Both the position numbers and the translations under genes were made by a program. DNA of 64,000 nucleotides from Flavobacterium branchiarum (lineage in GTDB: Bacteria > Bacteroidota > Bacteroidia > Flavobacteriales > Flavobacteriaceae), in the NCBI RefSeq assembly GCF_030409845.1, contig NZ_JAUFQQ010000005.1:2274296-2338295 (forward strand). The letters run 5' to 3'. This document shows positions 28,601 to 37,260 of this stretch, piece by piece. The stretch's first letter is position 1. Each line of letters starts with the position of its first letter. The notes under the pieces are model-generated. The model was not told the DNA's origin, did no database searches, and saw only the letters and a list, made by a program, of their open reading frames with translations.

Positions 28601-30229
28601 CTAGGAGAAACTTACGGGATTACAGTTTACCAAGAACAAGTAATGCTTTTGTCGCAATCGTTAGCTGGTTTTACCAAAGGTGAGGCCGACGTTTTACGTA
28701 AAGCGATGGGTAAGAAACAAAAGGAAGTACTTGATAAAATGAAACCTAAGTTTGTGGAGCAAGCTGCCGCAAAAGGGCATGATGCGAAAGTATTAGAGAA
28801 AATTTGGAAAGACTGGGAAGCTTTTGCGAGTTATGCCTTTAATAAATCGCACTCCACTTGTTATGCTTGGATTGCGTATCAGACTGCTTATTTAAAAGCG
28901 CATTATCCTGCGGAATATATGGCGGCGGTTCTTTCTAATAATATGAATGATATTAAACAAGTGTCATTTTTTATGGAGGAATGTAAACGAATGGGATTAC
29001 AGGTATTAGGCCCAGATGTAAACGAGTCGTTTTATAAGTTTACTGTAAATGACGAGTATGCAGTTCGTTTTGGAATGGGAGCCATTAAAGGAGTTGGTTC
29101 TGGAGCTGTGGCAACAATTGTTGAGAAAAGAAAAGACGGAAGATATAAATCGATTTTTGATTTGGCTAAGCGAATTGATTTACGTGCCGCTAATAAAAAA
29201 GCAATCGAAAATTTAGCACTTGCTGGTGGGTTTGATTCTTTTGAAGGAACTACAAGAGCGCAGTATTTTCATGATGATGGAGACGGAATTACATTTTACG
29301 AAAAAGCAATGCGTTACGGATCGAAATTTCAGGAAAATGAAAATTCGTCTCAGGTGAGTTTGTTTGGTGAAGCGAGTGAAGTGCAAATTGCTGAACCTGT
29401 TGTTCCTCCTTGTGAAGATTGGAGTACAATGGAAAAATTGGCAAAAGAGAAAGAAGTTGTAGGGATTTATATTTCAGGGCACCCGCTCGATGATTTTAGA
29501 TTCGAGATGAAATATTTCTGTAATGCCCGTTTAGAAGCGCTGAAAAGCATGAATGAATATGTGGGTAAAAATTTAAACTTTGCAGGAATTATAAATAACG
29601 TGCAACATCGTGTAGCAAAGAATGGAAAAGGTTGGGCTGTCTTTAATTTAGAAGGCTATGATGAAAGTTATGAGTTCAAGATTTTTGGTGAAGAATACTT
29701 AAAGTTCCGCCATTTCTTGATTCAGAATAATTTTGCCTTCTTGAAAATATTAATTAAAGATGGATGGGTGAATCATGATACAGGTAAAAAATCCGACCCC
29801 AGATTACAGTTTGTAGAAATTAGGCAATTGCAAGACATTTTAGAAGCTTTTGCTAAAAAACTGATTTTGTTGTTGAATATAAAAGATTTACAAGAAGAAT
29901 TTATTCATAAGTTAAGTCATTTGTTTAGCGAAAATAAAGGAGATAATACGGTGACTTTTGAAATCATGGAATTGGAAAAAATCAAACGTTTAGTCCAAGT
30001 TGAAACTACAACGGAGTTTGAGGAAGCCGAAGATGCAGTTTTTGTAGATGAGGGTGAAGATCAAGATGCCGATGATGTTATGAGTACAAAGGCAACTGAA
30101 GTTACTGAGGTAGAGGAGGTAAACGTGGTTACGAAGTTGACAATGCCAAGTAGAAGGTTGAAGATTAAAATAAGTACAGAGTTATTGCAGGAATTAGAGA
30201 AAATGCAGATAAACTTTAAGTTAAATTAG
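25688..30229 (+). CDS. dnaE: DNA polymerase III alpha subunit with N-terminal exonuclease
   Basis: This 1513-residue protein starts with a DEDDh exonuclease: FDTETTG at residues 5-11, GQNLGFDVN, then HNATADVEAT. A PHP domain follows (HLHNHTQFSVLQS), then the C-family polymerase core with the catalytic aspartates in PDIDIDFDDEGRGR, an HhH region and an OB/C-terminal part. Fusion of proofreading exonuclease to DnaE is known for Bacteroidota replicases. It is the last chromosomal gene before the prophage and appears intact. Confidence 0.96.
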   Translation: MYLIFDTETTGLPKRWDAPITDSNNWPRCIQIAWQLHDEMGTLIEHQDYLVKPDGFNIPYDAERIHGISTELAEADGISLQEVLEKFNIALSKTKFIVGQNLGFDVNIMGAEFHRMSVDSPMSTMPVLDTCTEVTASLLQLPGGRGGRFKLPTLTELHSYLFNKPFSEAHNATADVEATTRCFLELIRREVFTKEELDVQKDYFGEFQNKNPQEIKLIGLKHINLKAASDKIREQLRALESDDKQETVSELDIEGFKAAKYSHLHNHTQFSVLQSTIGIGNIVSATAKNGMPAVAMTDTGNMMGAFHFVSAVMNHNKAASGKNKALVESGEEPTETEIKPIVGCEFNVCDNHLDKSKKDNGNQVVLLAKNKKGYHNLAKMSSIAFTDGFYYVPRIDRKIVEQYKEDIMVLSGNLYGEIPSKILNIGEHQAEEALIWWKEQFGDDFYLEVMRHNQEDENRVNKTLIEFARKHNVKLIGTNNTYYLNKEDANAHDILLCVKDGEKQATPIGRGRGYRYGLPNQEYYYKSQDEMKKLFSDLPDAIINIQEIVDKVEIYSLYRDVLLPKFDIPEEFLVVEDEADGGVRGENKYLRHLTMTGAKRRYGEITESIQERLDFELLTISNSGYPGYFLICQDFIAEARNMDVSVGPGRGSAAGSAVAYCLGITNIDPIKYDLLFERFLNPDRVSMPDIDIDFDDEGRGRVMEYVINKYGKNQVAQIITYGKMATKSAIRDTARVLDLPLFEADRIAKLIPGMMPSKWNLARFISESEEDVKKALRSDEFDNIKELIAIANEDDLAGETIQQAKILEGSMRNTGIHACGVIITPSDITNFVPVTTAKDSDLYVTQFDNSVAESAGLLKMDFLGLKTLTLIKDTVKLVKYRNGVDLNPDEFPIDDEETYALFQRGETVGIFQYESPGMQKYMKDLKPTVFGDLIAMNALYRPGPLEYIPSFVRRKNGEEEIKYDLDACEEYLGETYGITVYQEQVMLLSQSLAGFTKGEADVLRKAMGKKQKEVLDKMKPKFVEQAAAKGHDAKVLEKIWKDWEAFASYAFNKSHSTCYAWIAYQTAYLKAHYPAEYMAAVLSNNMNDIKQVSFFMEECKRMGLQVLGPDVNESFYKFTVNDEYAVRFGMGAIKGVGSGAVATIVEKRKDGRYKSIFDLAKRIDLRAANKKAIENLALAGGFDSFEGTTRAQYFHDDGDGITFYEKAMRYGSKFQENENSSQVSLFGEASEVQIAEPVVPPCEDWSTMEKLAKEKEVVGIYISGHPLDDFRFEMKYFCNARLEALKSMNEYVGKNLNFAGIINNVQHRVAKNGKGWAVFNLEGYDESYEFKIFGEEYLKFRHFLIQNNFAFLKILIKDGWVNHDTGKKSDPRLQFVEIRQLQDILEAFAKKLILLLNIKDLQEEFIHKLSHLFSENKGDNTVTFEIMELEKIKRLVQVETTTEFEEAEDAVFVDEGEDQDADDVMSTKATEVTEVEEVNVVTKLTMPSRRLKIKISTELLQELEKMQINFKLN

Positions 30230-30470
30230 ATGTAAAAAGTTAAAATTTTAAATAATGCGTTTTTTTAACGGTAAAATTATGCGTGCATAGTAATTTTTTA
30301 GTATTATTGCTTTCAATTACAACGATTGCGCTCTCATTGCCCCAGAGCAAAAGAGAACATTCTGTTAAATTATTTTATACTAAATATATTATTTAAGAAA
30401 AAAATTATGAAAAAGAATCTTTTTTTATTAAGGGCTATTAAATGAATTGTACTCAAATACATAATATAAA

Positions 30471-30531
30471 AAAGGTCGAAAACATCAATAAAATCAGTAC
30501 TTTACAACTAAAAAGGGAGAAAGGTCGAAAA
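30471..30531. repeat. Direct repeat AAAGGTCGAAAA, two copies
   Basis: Identical 12-mers occur at 30471-30482 and 30520-30531, 49 bp apart, in the presumed prophage left end. They may be transposase-binding sites or part of the terminal region. Confidence 0.5.
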
Positions 30532-30681
30532 ATATAAAATGTACATTATTGTACTATTAACTACCGCTTTACTACCATTGAAACAGCTATTAATTACCAT
30601 ATAAAGTACTAACTACTACTAAGAGATACAAATATACATAAAACCACTGTTTATAAGTCTTAAATGGCTTATTTTAGAACA

Positions 30682-30710
30682 AAGCTTGCCTATACTGGCA
30701 GGCTTTTTTT
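30682..30710 (+). terminator. Rho-independent terminator near the prophage left end
   Basis: AAGCTTGCC and GGCAGGCTT pair (one G-U) around the loop TATACT and are followed by seven Ts. It is oriented to stop plus-strand transcripts entering from dnaE or from the phage end, insulating the repressor region. Confidence 0.75.
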
Positions 30711-30767
30711 ATACCTAAACCTAAAATACACCAAAAACATCTATTTAGGTAAAAAACACATTACATA

Positions 30768-30803
30768 GACAAATAGGTGGACAAATAGGTGGACAAAAAA
30801 GTG
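30768..30803. repeat. Three tandem 12-bp units (GACAAATAGGTG)
   Basis: Units GACAAATAGGTG (30768-30779), GACAAATAGGTG (30780-30791) and GACAAAAAAGTG (30792-30803) lie head to tail downstream of the repressor stop. The period of 12 bp and the position suggest protein-binding sites near the phage end. Confidence 0.6.
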
Positions 30804-30937
30804 GTAAAATAATGCTCGAATTAATATTGAAACTACACAAATAAACGATTTAGTATTAAAAAACACTTTGAGTTAAGGGGTGTAAATACATAAGAATAGT
30901 ACTTATTGCATTTGTAAATAACTGATTATAAGGGTTT

Positions 30938-31684
30938 TTAGTTGTTTTTATTGGATTTGCTAGTATGTATGACGGTACTACTTTGGTTTCTCTTCACGTT
31001 TCCTAGTACTTGATAGAGTCTTGTGACGTCATCAATATGCACATCGAAGGGCTCATGAATTAAACGCCCGGTGCTCTCGTATTTTTCTTCATTAACCGAG
31101 CACGCTAACCAGTTTTGCGGGAGATCACTTTTTTGAAGTCGTTTAATAACCCTGTACTCAGATGTTTCTATTAGATAGTCCTGACCATAAACAACTAAAC
31201 GTTTATTTTGAACCTCTCGTAAAGCTGCAATACTACCAGACTTATATTCTGGATACATACTATCTCCATGAACACGCATAGCTGCAGTAGCATCGCGAAA
31301 CCAATCTCCTGCATCAATCATTTCAACAGGTTCTCGCGTTGGATCTAATACTGCGGTTTCATAATTCCCTGCTGTTACTACACCGTCATACAAAGGAATG
31401 AGTTTTTTTTGTTCACGATCGTAAGTTGATTGGAATTCGTTTAGAGTGTCTTTTTTATCTTTTATCATTGGTTCTTTGCCAATTAGAAGCCAATCAGGGG
31501 AAAGATCACTATTCAGAGACAAAATTTTAGCAATTAATTCACCACCTACCTCACTTTTTAAGCTGGAACTTCTGAAATTCGATGCGGCAACGCCTAAGGT
31601 TTCAAAATATTTTAACTTCTCAAAGCCTTTAAATTCAATATATTTAATGATTCTTTGCTTAATTGGTGCTGAAATTTTGTCCAT
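30938..31684 (-). CDS. Prophage repressor, HTH plus S24 (LexA/CI-like) peptidase domain
   Basis: This 248-residue protein has an N-terminal HTH-type region (about residues 8-70) and a C-terminal S24 domain. The latter has the nucleophile Ser in GDSMYPEYKSG and the probable catalytic Lys in YRVIKRLQ. CI-like repressors with this domain keep lysogeny and are cleaved after RecA activation. It is divergent from the Ner-like and transposase genes across a short operator region. Unlike Mu c repressor, this is an S24-type switch, implying damage-inducible control. Confidence 0.88.
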   Translation of the reverse strand: MDKISAPIKQRIIKYIEFKGFEKLKYFETLGVAASNFRSSSLKSEVGGELIAKILSLNSDLSPDWLLIGKEPMIKDKKDTLNEFQSTYDREQKKLIPLYDGVVTAGNYETAVLDPTREPVEMIDAGDWFRDATAAMRVHGDSMYPEYKSGSIAALREVQNKRLVVYGQDYLIETSEYRVIKRLQKSDLPQNWLACSVNEEKYESTGRLIHEPFDVHIDDVTRLYQVLGNVKRNQSSTVIHTSKSNKNN

Positions 31685-31686
31685 AT

Positions 31687-31740
31687 ATTTGTTTATGATG
31701 AAATTTTGTCTTTATATTTGTACAGCAATTTGAAACAAAT
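31687..31740. promoter_or_regulatory. Divergent early promoter/operator region
   Basis: Between repressor and Ner-like gene, ATTTGTTT (31687-31694) and AAACAAAT (31733-31740) form an inverted pair. A plus-strand promoter with TTTG at 31688-31691 and TATATTTG at 31713-31720 (21-bp gap) lies between them. Repressor or Ner binding to the repeats would cover this promoter. Confidence 0.55.
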
Positions 31741-31746
31741 AAGACC

Positions 31747-31947
31747 ATGGACAAAAATAAACAAAAAAAGGAGTACGCAAGTTACAACCCCCTAATTATC
31801 CAAAAATTAAAAACAAAATACGGTATGACTACTCAGTTTATTAATGCATCTCTTCGAGGTGACCGCACTAGTGATAGTTCTTTAAAAATCTGTGAAGATT
31901 ATAAACTGATGACCAAAGCCATTAACAAAGCAATAAATGAACTTTAA
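31747..31947 (+). CDS. Small Ner/Cro-like early regulator
   Basis: This 66-residue basic protein has an HTH-like segment (LIIQKLKTKYGMTTQFINASLRG). Its place as first gene opposite the repressor and just before the transposase is that of Mu ner, which dampens early transcription. The family match is by position and HTH shape only. Confidence 0.6.
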   Translation: MDKNKQKKEYASYNPLIIQKLKTKYGMTTQFINASLRGDRTSDSSLKICEDYKLMTKAINKAINEL

Positions 31948-31971
31948 TACTATTTAAACACCGTTTAAATT

Positions 31972-33957
31972 ATGTACGAATATCACAATAATATACTCTC
32001 AATTCCTGCCAAACTTCTTTATGAAGACTGGGGATTGGTTACTTACAATAATTATCTACAATTATGCACCCGCGGAAAATTAGTACGCACCAAAGAAGGG
32101 CGTGGACCAGGTAATGAGCCGTTCGTAAGTTTTCATGATTTACCAGTACATAAAGGTGTAGATTTTAAGAAGCTATGTATAGAAGGATTGGGAGATCCTA
32201 AAGAGGTTGTTGTTCGCAATAAATTAGAAAACTACATTATTCCAGATGTAAAAGCAATAAGGTTTTTTGCAGAACATCGCAAACCCTGTGGCAAATCAAT
32301 TTCACTTGAAGATCAGAGAGTAAAAGCAACGAACGCGATAGTTTTAAATGCCATTCGAATAGTTCTTAATGATCGTTTAGCGAAATCTAAAACATTTGGC
32401 AGAAAGCCTACTGAGATTTGGAAAAATATTAGCGAAGCAGTAAATGCGATCAATCCAAAAAAATGGAGTTTTTCATTACCAGGGAATCCTAGAAGATTAA
32501 AAGCTAAATACGATGAGTATTTAAAAAATGGTTACGAAGTTTTTCTTCATAAAGGAGAAGGTCAAAAGAATGCACAGATTATAAAAGACGACATAGCAGA
32601 TTTTATTCTGGCTAAATATTGCCTTCCAATAAAAATGTCTATTCCTGAAGTATTACAGGCATATGACATTGAAGCAGAAAAAAGAAACTGGAAAAGTTTG
32701 ACCGATTCAGCGATATACAATTGGCTCTATCAACCAGAACAGGAACGTATTTGGACATTAGCTCGTCACGGATTAAGTGCTTACAACAAAAAATACAAAC
32801 ACACTATTACAAGAGATAGAAGTGATTGGTTCCCGAATGCATATTGGGCGATTGATGGTACAAAACTTGACTGGATACACTATTGGGATGATTCAAGCAA
32901 TAAAATGGGTGCAAAACTCAAAATAGACGTAATGTTTGATGTGTACTCTGAAAAAATAATTGGTTGGGATATTTCCTTTACAGAAAGTCATATTGAGCAC
33001 TTTAAAGCTATTAAAATGGCAGTAAATGAAGCACAATGTCGTCCTTATTATCTGACCTATGATCATCAAGGAGGGCATAAAATGGATAGAATGCAGGATT
33101 TGTACGACTCACTGATGGCTATAGATGGTCACGGAACACATCATCCGAATAAAGCTCGAAATCACTCCAATCCGTCTGAACAGTTGTTTCAACGATTCCA
33201 ACAACAGGTTATTACTAAGTTTTGGTTCTCAGACGGTCAAGGAATAACAGTAAGACGTGATGATAACAAAATGAATACTGATTTTATACTCGAAAATAAA
33301 GACCATTTAAAAACTGTTGAAGAATTGCAAAAAGCTTGGTTAGCGGCAGTAAATATTTGGAACGCAAAAAAACATCCACATTTTGAAATGAGTCGTAACG
33401 AGGTTTATCAGCACGAAATGCCCATGAAAGAACCATTGACACTATGGGATATAATGGATAAAATGTGGATTGAAGAAACTAAAAAATTAGTAACCTACAA
33501 AGGTTCTGGAATCTATATAAATATTGCAGGAGAATATTATGAGTTTGAAGTCTACAATAAAAAAGGAGAAGTCGATAGTGATTTTAGATATAAAAACATC
33601 GGTAAGAAATTCAAAGTACGTTATGATCCCGATTTCTTGGACGGTTATGTTCAACTCTACTCTAAGGATGAAAAAGATAATTATGTATGGATAGCCAATG
33701 CAGAGCCAAAAAGAAATCATCAAAATATACCAGCCTTGATGAAAGAAGGTGACAAAGAAAGATGGTTTGCTGATATGCAAGTGCGTAAAATTGAATTAGA
33801 GTACACGCAAAAACAGCTAAAAGATCTCGAAGAGCGTACAGGTATCAACAGACAAAGCATGATAGAAGACACCGATTTACTTATTAAAATGGGGGGAAAC
33901 ATGACGAAAGTAGAGCAATTAATAACCGAAGCAGTAGATAACGAATACGATTTTTAA
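31972..33957 (+). CDS. Mu-type transposase A (DDE recombinase)
   Basis: This 661-residue protein has an N-terminal winged-HTH (YEDWGLVTYNNYLQLC), DNA-binding domains and an RNase H-like core. The probable catalytic residues are Asp in YWAIDGTKLDW (near 290), Asp in YLTYDHQGGH and Glu in NPSEQLFQRF. A beta-barrel and a C-terminal MuB-interacting tail follow. Length is close to Mu A (663). It catalyses end cleavage and strand transfer for integration and replicative transposition. The MuB gene follows 17 bp later. Confidence 0.95.
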   Translation: MYEYHNNILSIPAKLLYEDWGLVTYNNYLQLCTRGKLVRTKEGRGPGNEPFVSFHDLPVHKGVDFKKLCIEGLGDPKEVVVRNKLENYIIPDVKAIRFFAEHRKPCGKSISLEDQRVKATNAIVLNAIRIVLNDRLAKSKTFGRKPTEIWKNISEAVNAINPKKWSFSLPGNPRRLKAKYDEYLKNGYEVFLHKGEGQKNAQIIKDDIADFILAKYCLPIKMSIPEVLQAYDIEAEKRNWKSLTDSAIYNWLYQPEQERIWTLARHGLSAYNKKYKHTITRDRSDWFPNAYWAIDGTKLDWIHYWDDSSNKMGAKLKIDVMFDVYSEKIIGWDISFTESHIEHFKAIKMAVNEAQCRPYYLTYDHQGGHKMDRMQDLYDSLMAIDGHGTHHPNKARNHSNPSEQLFQRFQQQVITKFWFSDGQGITVRRDDNKMNTDFILENKDHLKTVEELQKAWLAAVNIWNAKKHPHFEMSRNEVYQHEMPMKEPLTLWDIMDKMWIEETKKLVTYKGSGIYINIAGEYYEFEVYNKKGEVDSDFRYKNIGKKFKVRYDPDFLDGYVQLYSKDEKDNYVWIANAEPKRNHQNIPALMKEGDKERWFADMQVRKIELEYTQKQLKDLEERTGINRQSMIEDTDLLIKMGGNMTKVEQLITEAVDNEYDF

Positions 33958-33974
33958 CCTAACAGACACTAATA

Positions 33975-34820
33975 ATGACAATAGAACAAAAAAAACAAAT
34001 AGTAAAAGAAATAAAACATTTATGCACTTTAACCTCTCAAAACAAAGTAGCTACTAAAGCAGGTGTATCATCGGCAACTATTAGCCAAATGATAAATGAG
34101 AATTGGGCTTTAATTAAAGATGAGATGTGGCGCAAAGTAAAAGTGAAGCTTCGCATTGAGTTAGATTGGAAAACGGCTCAAACTACCAATTTACAATACA
34201 TATATCGCCATGCTGAAAAAGCAAAAGAAAAATCAATCAGCTTCGGGATATCTTTCGACGCAGGAGCTGGAAAAAGTCAAACATATAAGTTAATAGCCAG
34301 CACTTTGCCTAATGTAATTTATATCGAATGTAAAACTTTTTGGAAATCAAAAAGCTACGCAAAAGCACTAGTTACAGCCTGTGGGCTGGATGATTTTGGC
34401 ACAACCGAAGATTTAGTAGAACGCTTTATAGATCATTTAAGCGGTTTAGATAAACCACTAGTTATAATTGATCAAATGGATAAGTTAAAGGATGGTTCTA
34501 TGGATTTCTTTATAGACTTCTACAATGACTTAGTTGGTCATTGCGGTTTTTTACTCTCGGGAGTTCCTGCACTTGAAAAAAGAATAAAGCGAGGTGTAAA
34601 AGCAGATCGTTCAGGTTACTTTGAGTTGTGGTCCAGAATAGGCAGAAAGTTCTTGAAATTAAAACCGCTCACACTATCAGATGTAACAGCTATATGTGTA
34701 GAAAATGGATTAACTGATATTGATAGAATTGAAACAATATTTTGCAATTGTGAAGGTGATTTAAGACGTGTCAAGCAAGATGTAGAGAGTTATTTTCTTA
34801 ATCATAAAAATGCGGCTTAA
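33975..34820 (+). CDS. MuB-like target-selection AAA+ ATPase
   Basis: This 281-residue protein has an N-terminal HTH (KVATKAGVSSATISQMIN) like MuB, a Walker A FDAGAGKSQTYKL near residue 95 and a Walker B-like PLVIIDQMD. MuB binds DNA as filaments, directs target choice and activates MuA. Length (Mu B is 312) and gene order agree. Confidence 0.92.
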   Translation: MTIEQKKQIVKEIKHLCTLTSQNKVATKAGVSSATISQMINENWALIKDEMWRKVKVKLRIELDWKTAQTTNLQYIYRHAEKAKEKSISFGISFDAGAGKSQTYKLIASTLPNVIYIECKTFWKSKSYAKALVTACGLDDFGTTEDLVERFIDHLSGLDKPLVIIDQMDKLKDGSMDFFIDFYNDLVGHCGFLLSGVPALEKRIKRGVKADRSGYFELWSRIGRKFLKLKPLTLSDVTAICVENGLTDIDRIETIFCNCEGDLRRVKQDVESYFLNHKNAA

Positions 34821-34822
34821 TA

Positions 34823-35467
34823 ATGATAAAAGTACCCAGAGCCTACAGCTATGAAGATATTGAAAGAATCAAATTTAAAACCATAAAAATAGATGAACAA
34901 TGGAAAGAACATCTGGGAGAACCACAATTAGGAAATAGTCATTGGCTTGTTTATGGTGATTCCGGACAAGGAAAAACATCTTATGTGTTACAAGTCGTGA
35001 AGCAAATATGCATGAATTCTCAAAAAGCACATTACAATACATTGGAAGAAGGAATGAAAAAAGGATTTCAAATGGCTCTTAAACGAAACAATATGAAAGG
35101 TGTTCCTGGATTCAATTACCATAAAGAAAATGTAACACAGTTGACAGCACGGTTAAGCCGTCAACGTCAATCGAAAATTGTTGTGATAGATTCAGTTCAA
35201 TACTTTTTCAGAAAGATGAGATCGGAACATTATTTCGAATTTGTAAGCAAGTTTCAGGATACAACATTTATTTGGATCAGTGGGGCAGATGGAGAAAAAC
35301 CAAAAGGACAAATCGCCAATGACATTTATTTTGATGCGGATATAGTTGTTAAGGTAAAAAATTACCAAGCTGTAGTAGAAAAAAACAGATTTGAAGCGTA
35401 CGAACCAAGAATAATTTGGCAACAAGGATATAACGAAAAGCATTTAAAACTATTAGAACAAGGATAA
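34823..35467 (+). CDS. RecA/DnaB-fold ATPase of the early region
   Basis: This 214-residue protein has Walker A YGDSGQGKTSY near residue 50 and Walker B KIVVIDSVQYF near 121. It is a P-loop ATPase with RecA/AAA_24-like organisation, start 2 bp after muB. It may load replication proteins or assist transposition; no counterpart exists in Mu, so the role is inferred. Confidence 0.75.
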   Translation: MIKVPRAYSYEDIERIKFKTIKIDEQWKEHLGEPQLGNSHWLVYGDSGQGKTSYVLQVVKQICMNSQKAHYNTLEEGMKKGFQMALKRNNMKGVPGFNYHKENVTQLTARLSRQRQSKIVVIDSVQYFFRKMRSEHYFEFVSKFQDTTFIWISGADGEKPKGQIANDIYFDADIVVKVKNYQAVVEKNRFEAYEPRIIWQQGYNEKHLKLLEQG

Positions 35468-35469
35468 CC

Positions 35470-35820
35470 ATGAAAACAGTAATAAAAAAATTAAACATCA
35501 CACAGGATCAATACGAAAGTATGATTTGGAATTTTTACAATAACTGGTGTGAAAGCGTTAGCATAACAACTCTTGAATATCAACAAGTTTTAGCCAACAG
35601 TTCTATTAATTCATGGTTTAGAATGGAATTGACAAAATGTGAAATTGAGTTTCACAAGTTAACAGATCGTTACACACAGACAAGTGTAACTGCTAGAGAT
35701 TTAGAAAAGTGTTATCATGATTGTTTGATGTATTTATTCAATTATAGACCTATGTCTTTACTATCTCAAATTAAACGAAGCAAAACACCTCAAGGTGTAA
35801 AAGTCTTTTCAACCAATTAA
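35470..35820 (+). CDS. Hypothetical phage early protein
   Basis: This 116-residue, mixed-charge, mainly helical protein has no motif I recognise. It starts 2 bp after the ATPase gene and belongs to the early operon. Confidence 0.6.
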   Translation: MKTVIKKLNITQDQYESMIWNFYNNWCESVSITTLEYQQVLANSSINSWFRMELTKCEIEFHKLTDRYTQTSVTARDLEKCYHDCLMYLFNYRPMSLLSQIKRSKTPQGVKVFSTN

Positions 35821-35831
35821 AACTAACCAAT

Positions 35832-36137
35832 ATGAGTCTCCAAATATATGCCAGATTAAACATTTTATACAATGTACTAATCTATTGCTCAGATCAGCAA
35901 AAGGAAGGTAAAATTGAAAGTTTTTCACTTCCTGAACGAATATGCATCAACCAAGAAAGAGGAGCGCTTCTTAGTCAACTTGCATTTTTAAATAAAGAGG
36001 TTTTTGCTTCAGAAGTTAGACAAAGTAAAGTCTCTAAAACAATTGAGGCTAAGATACAATTAGTGATTAAGAAAATAGAAGCTACCAATTGGGGTGGCTT
36101 TGATCAAAGTAGATTTTTGATAACAGATGAAACTTAA
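35832..36137 (+). CDS. Hypothetical phage early protein
   Basis: This 101-residue helical protein has no recognised domain. Its 3' end overlaps the next gene by 11 bp, which supports both as real, coupled genes. Confidence 0.6.
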   Translation: MSLQIYARLNILYNVLIYCSDQQKEGKIESFSLPERICINQERGALLSQLAFLNKEVFASEVRQSKVSKTIEAKIQLVIKKIEATNWGGFDQSRFLITDET

Positions 36138-36354
36138 ACGTACTCCTGAGCAAAACAGACGTTACAAATTGCATCAAAAAATTAAAAAGCGATTTGAGTA
36201 TTACGCCAAGAAACGAACAGTAATTATCCCGCACGATTACAATTTAGAATGTGAATTTCTAAAAGAACTTAGGGATAAATTTAGATACAACATTCAATAT
36301 TCAATAATAAGTCCAAACACAATAGAAGTAATTAATCCCGAAATACAAACATGA
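36127..36354 (+). CDS. Small basic hypothetical phage protein
   Basis: This 75-residue, strongly basic protein (RRYKLHQKIKKRFEYYAKKR near the N-terminus) is a likely nucleic-acid binder. It overlaps the upstream gene by 11 bp and the DUF3164 gene by 4 bp (ATGA). Confidence 0.6.
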   Translation: MKLKRTPEQNRRYKLHQKIKKRFEYYAKKRTVIIPHDYNLECEFLKELRDKFRYNIQYSIISPNTIEVINPEIQT

Positions 36355-37040
36355 TGACAGAAACACCAACAACACCAATTGATATTACAAATTTATCAAT
36401 AGCAGATAAAAAGGTTTTAAAAAAACAACTTGCTCAAGAAGAAAAAGCAGAAAAGGAAGCTCATAAAGCCAATGTTGCAACTCTAAAAGAAATTGGCATT
36501 GAGTTTTTAGAAAACAATATAGATTCTTTAGCCTTTAAACAAATTGACATGGAGAAAACCGTGGCAGGAATTTTCAAAGGACTAACACATTATTTAGACC
36601 TAAAAGCAAGTATATACGGACTTGATAGATTAGATCAAGATAGTCATACTGTGACACATCCTGATGGATCTTGTAGTATAACTATAGGCTACAATCCAGG
36701 GATTTCATTTGATGGAACTGAAACTGCAGGTGTTCAAAAAATAATGAATTATATCACAGCATTATCAGGAGGAGACGATGATGAAAACGCAGCGAAACTT
36801 GCAAAAGCGGTCAAGTTTTTTCTTAAACCAAATTTAAAAACAGGAATGCTTAACCCGGGAAGAATAATTCAACTCAATCAAATGAGAAGTGATTTCAATT
36901 CCCCTGAATTTGATGAAGGCATGGATATTATCGTCGATGCTCAAAATAAGACCAAAGGTAGCACATATGTTTCTGGATGGAAACATATAGATATTGGAGA
37001 TAATAGAACTCGAAAGTTAGAATTTAGATTCACAGTGTAA
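36351..37040 (+). CDS. DUF3164 family phage protein
   Basis: This 229-residue protein has a charged coiled-coil N-terminus and a conserved core containing YLDLKASIYGLDRLDQ and a C-terminal KTKGSTYVSGWKHI. This resembles DUF3164, found in the early regions of Mu-like phages. Function unknown, presumably in replication or regulation. The gene overlaps its upstream neighbour by 4 bp and the next gene by 1 bp. Confidence 0.75.
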   Translation: MMTETPTTPIDITNLSIADKKVLKKQLAQEEKAEKEAHKANVATLKEIGIEFLENNIDSLAFKQIDMEKTVAGIFKGLTHYLDLKASIYGLDRLDQDSHTVTHPDGSCSITIGYNPGISFDGTETAGVQKIMNYITALSGGDDDENAAKLAKAVKFFLKPNLKTGMLNPGRIIQLNQMRSDFNSPEFDEGMDIIVDAQNKTKGSTYVSGWKHIDIGDNRTRKLEFRFTV

Positions 37041-37237
37041 TGAATGAGTACACTACAACAATACTAATATTAGTCATAGTGCTGATTGGTACAAACAAAA
37101 AGGAGATAGCCACTTACATCTCCTGGTTAAGATTCAAAATTCATGTAACATTAAAACAATATGAAAATGATCGTCGAAATCATTCCAATATTGAAGCCCT
37201 TAAAAAACACAGTAAAGCAACTTATAAGCATAAATAG
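37040..37237 (+). CDS. Small single-pass membrane protein
   Basis: This 65-residue protein has one N-terminal transmembrane segment (TTTILILVIVLIGT) and a basic cytoplasmic tail. Its ATG overlaps the DUF3164 stop. Possible roles include exclusion or anchoring; none can be assigned. Confidence 0.55.
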   Translation: MNEYTTTILILVIVLIGTNKKEIATYISWLRFKIHVTLKQYENDRRNHSNIEALKKHSKATYKHK

Positions 37238-37260
37238 ATTATTGGTTAGTTAATTCGGTT

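Larger units (their letters stand above)
30230..30937. other. Prophage left-end region, noncoding
   Basis: These 708 bp between dnaE and the repressor hold no gene. They include two copies of AAAGGTCGAAAA, a series of TACTA/TTAAC/TACC-like motifs at 30540-30630 (for example TGTACATTATTGTAC at 30540), a hairpin terminator at 30682-30710 and a 12-bp triple repeat at 30768-30803. Transposase-binding sites of a Mu-type left end are expected here. The host/phage boundary probably falls between 30.23 and 30.55 kb. Confidence 0.55.
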
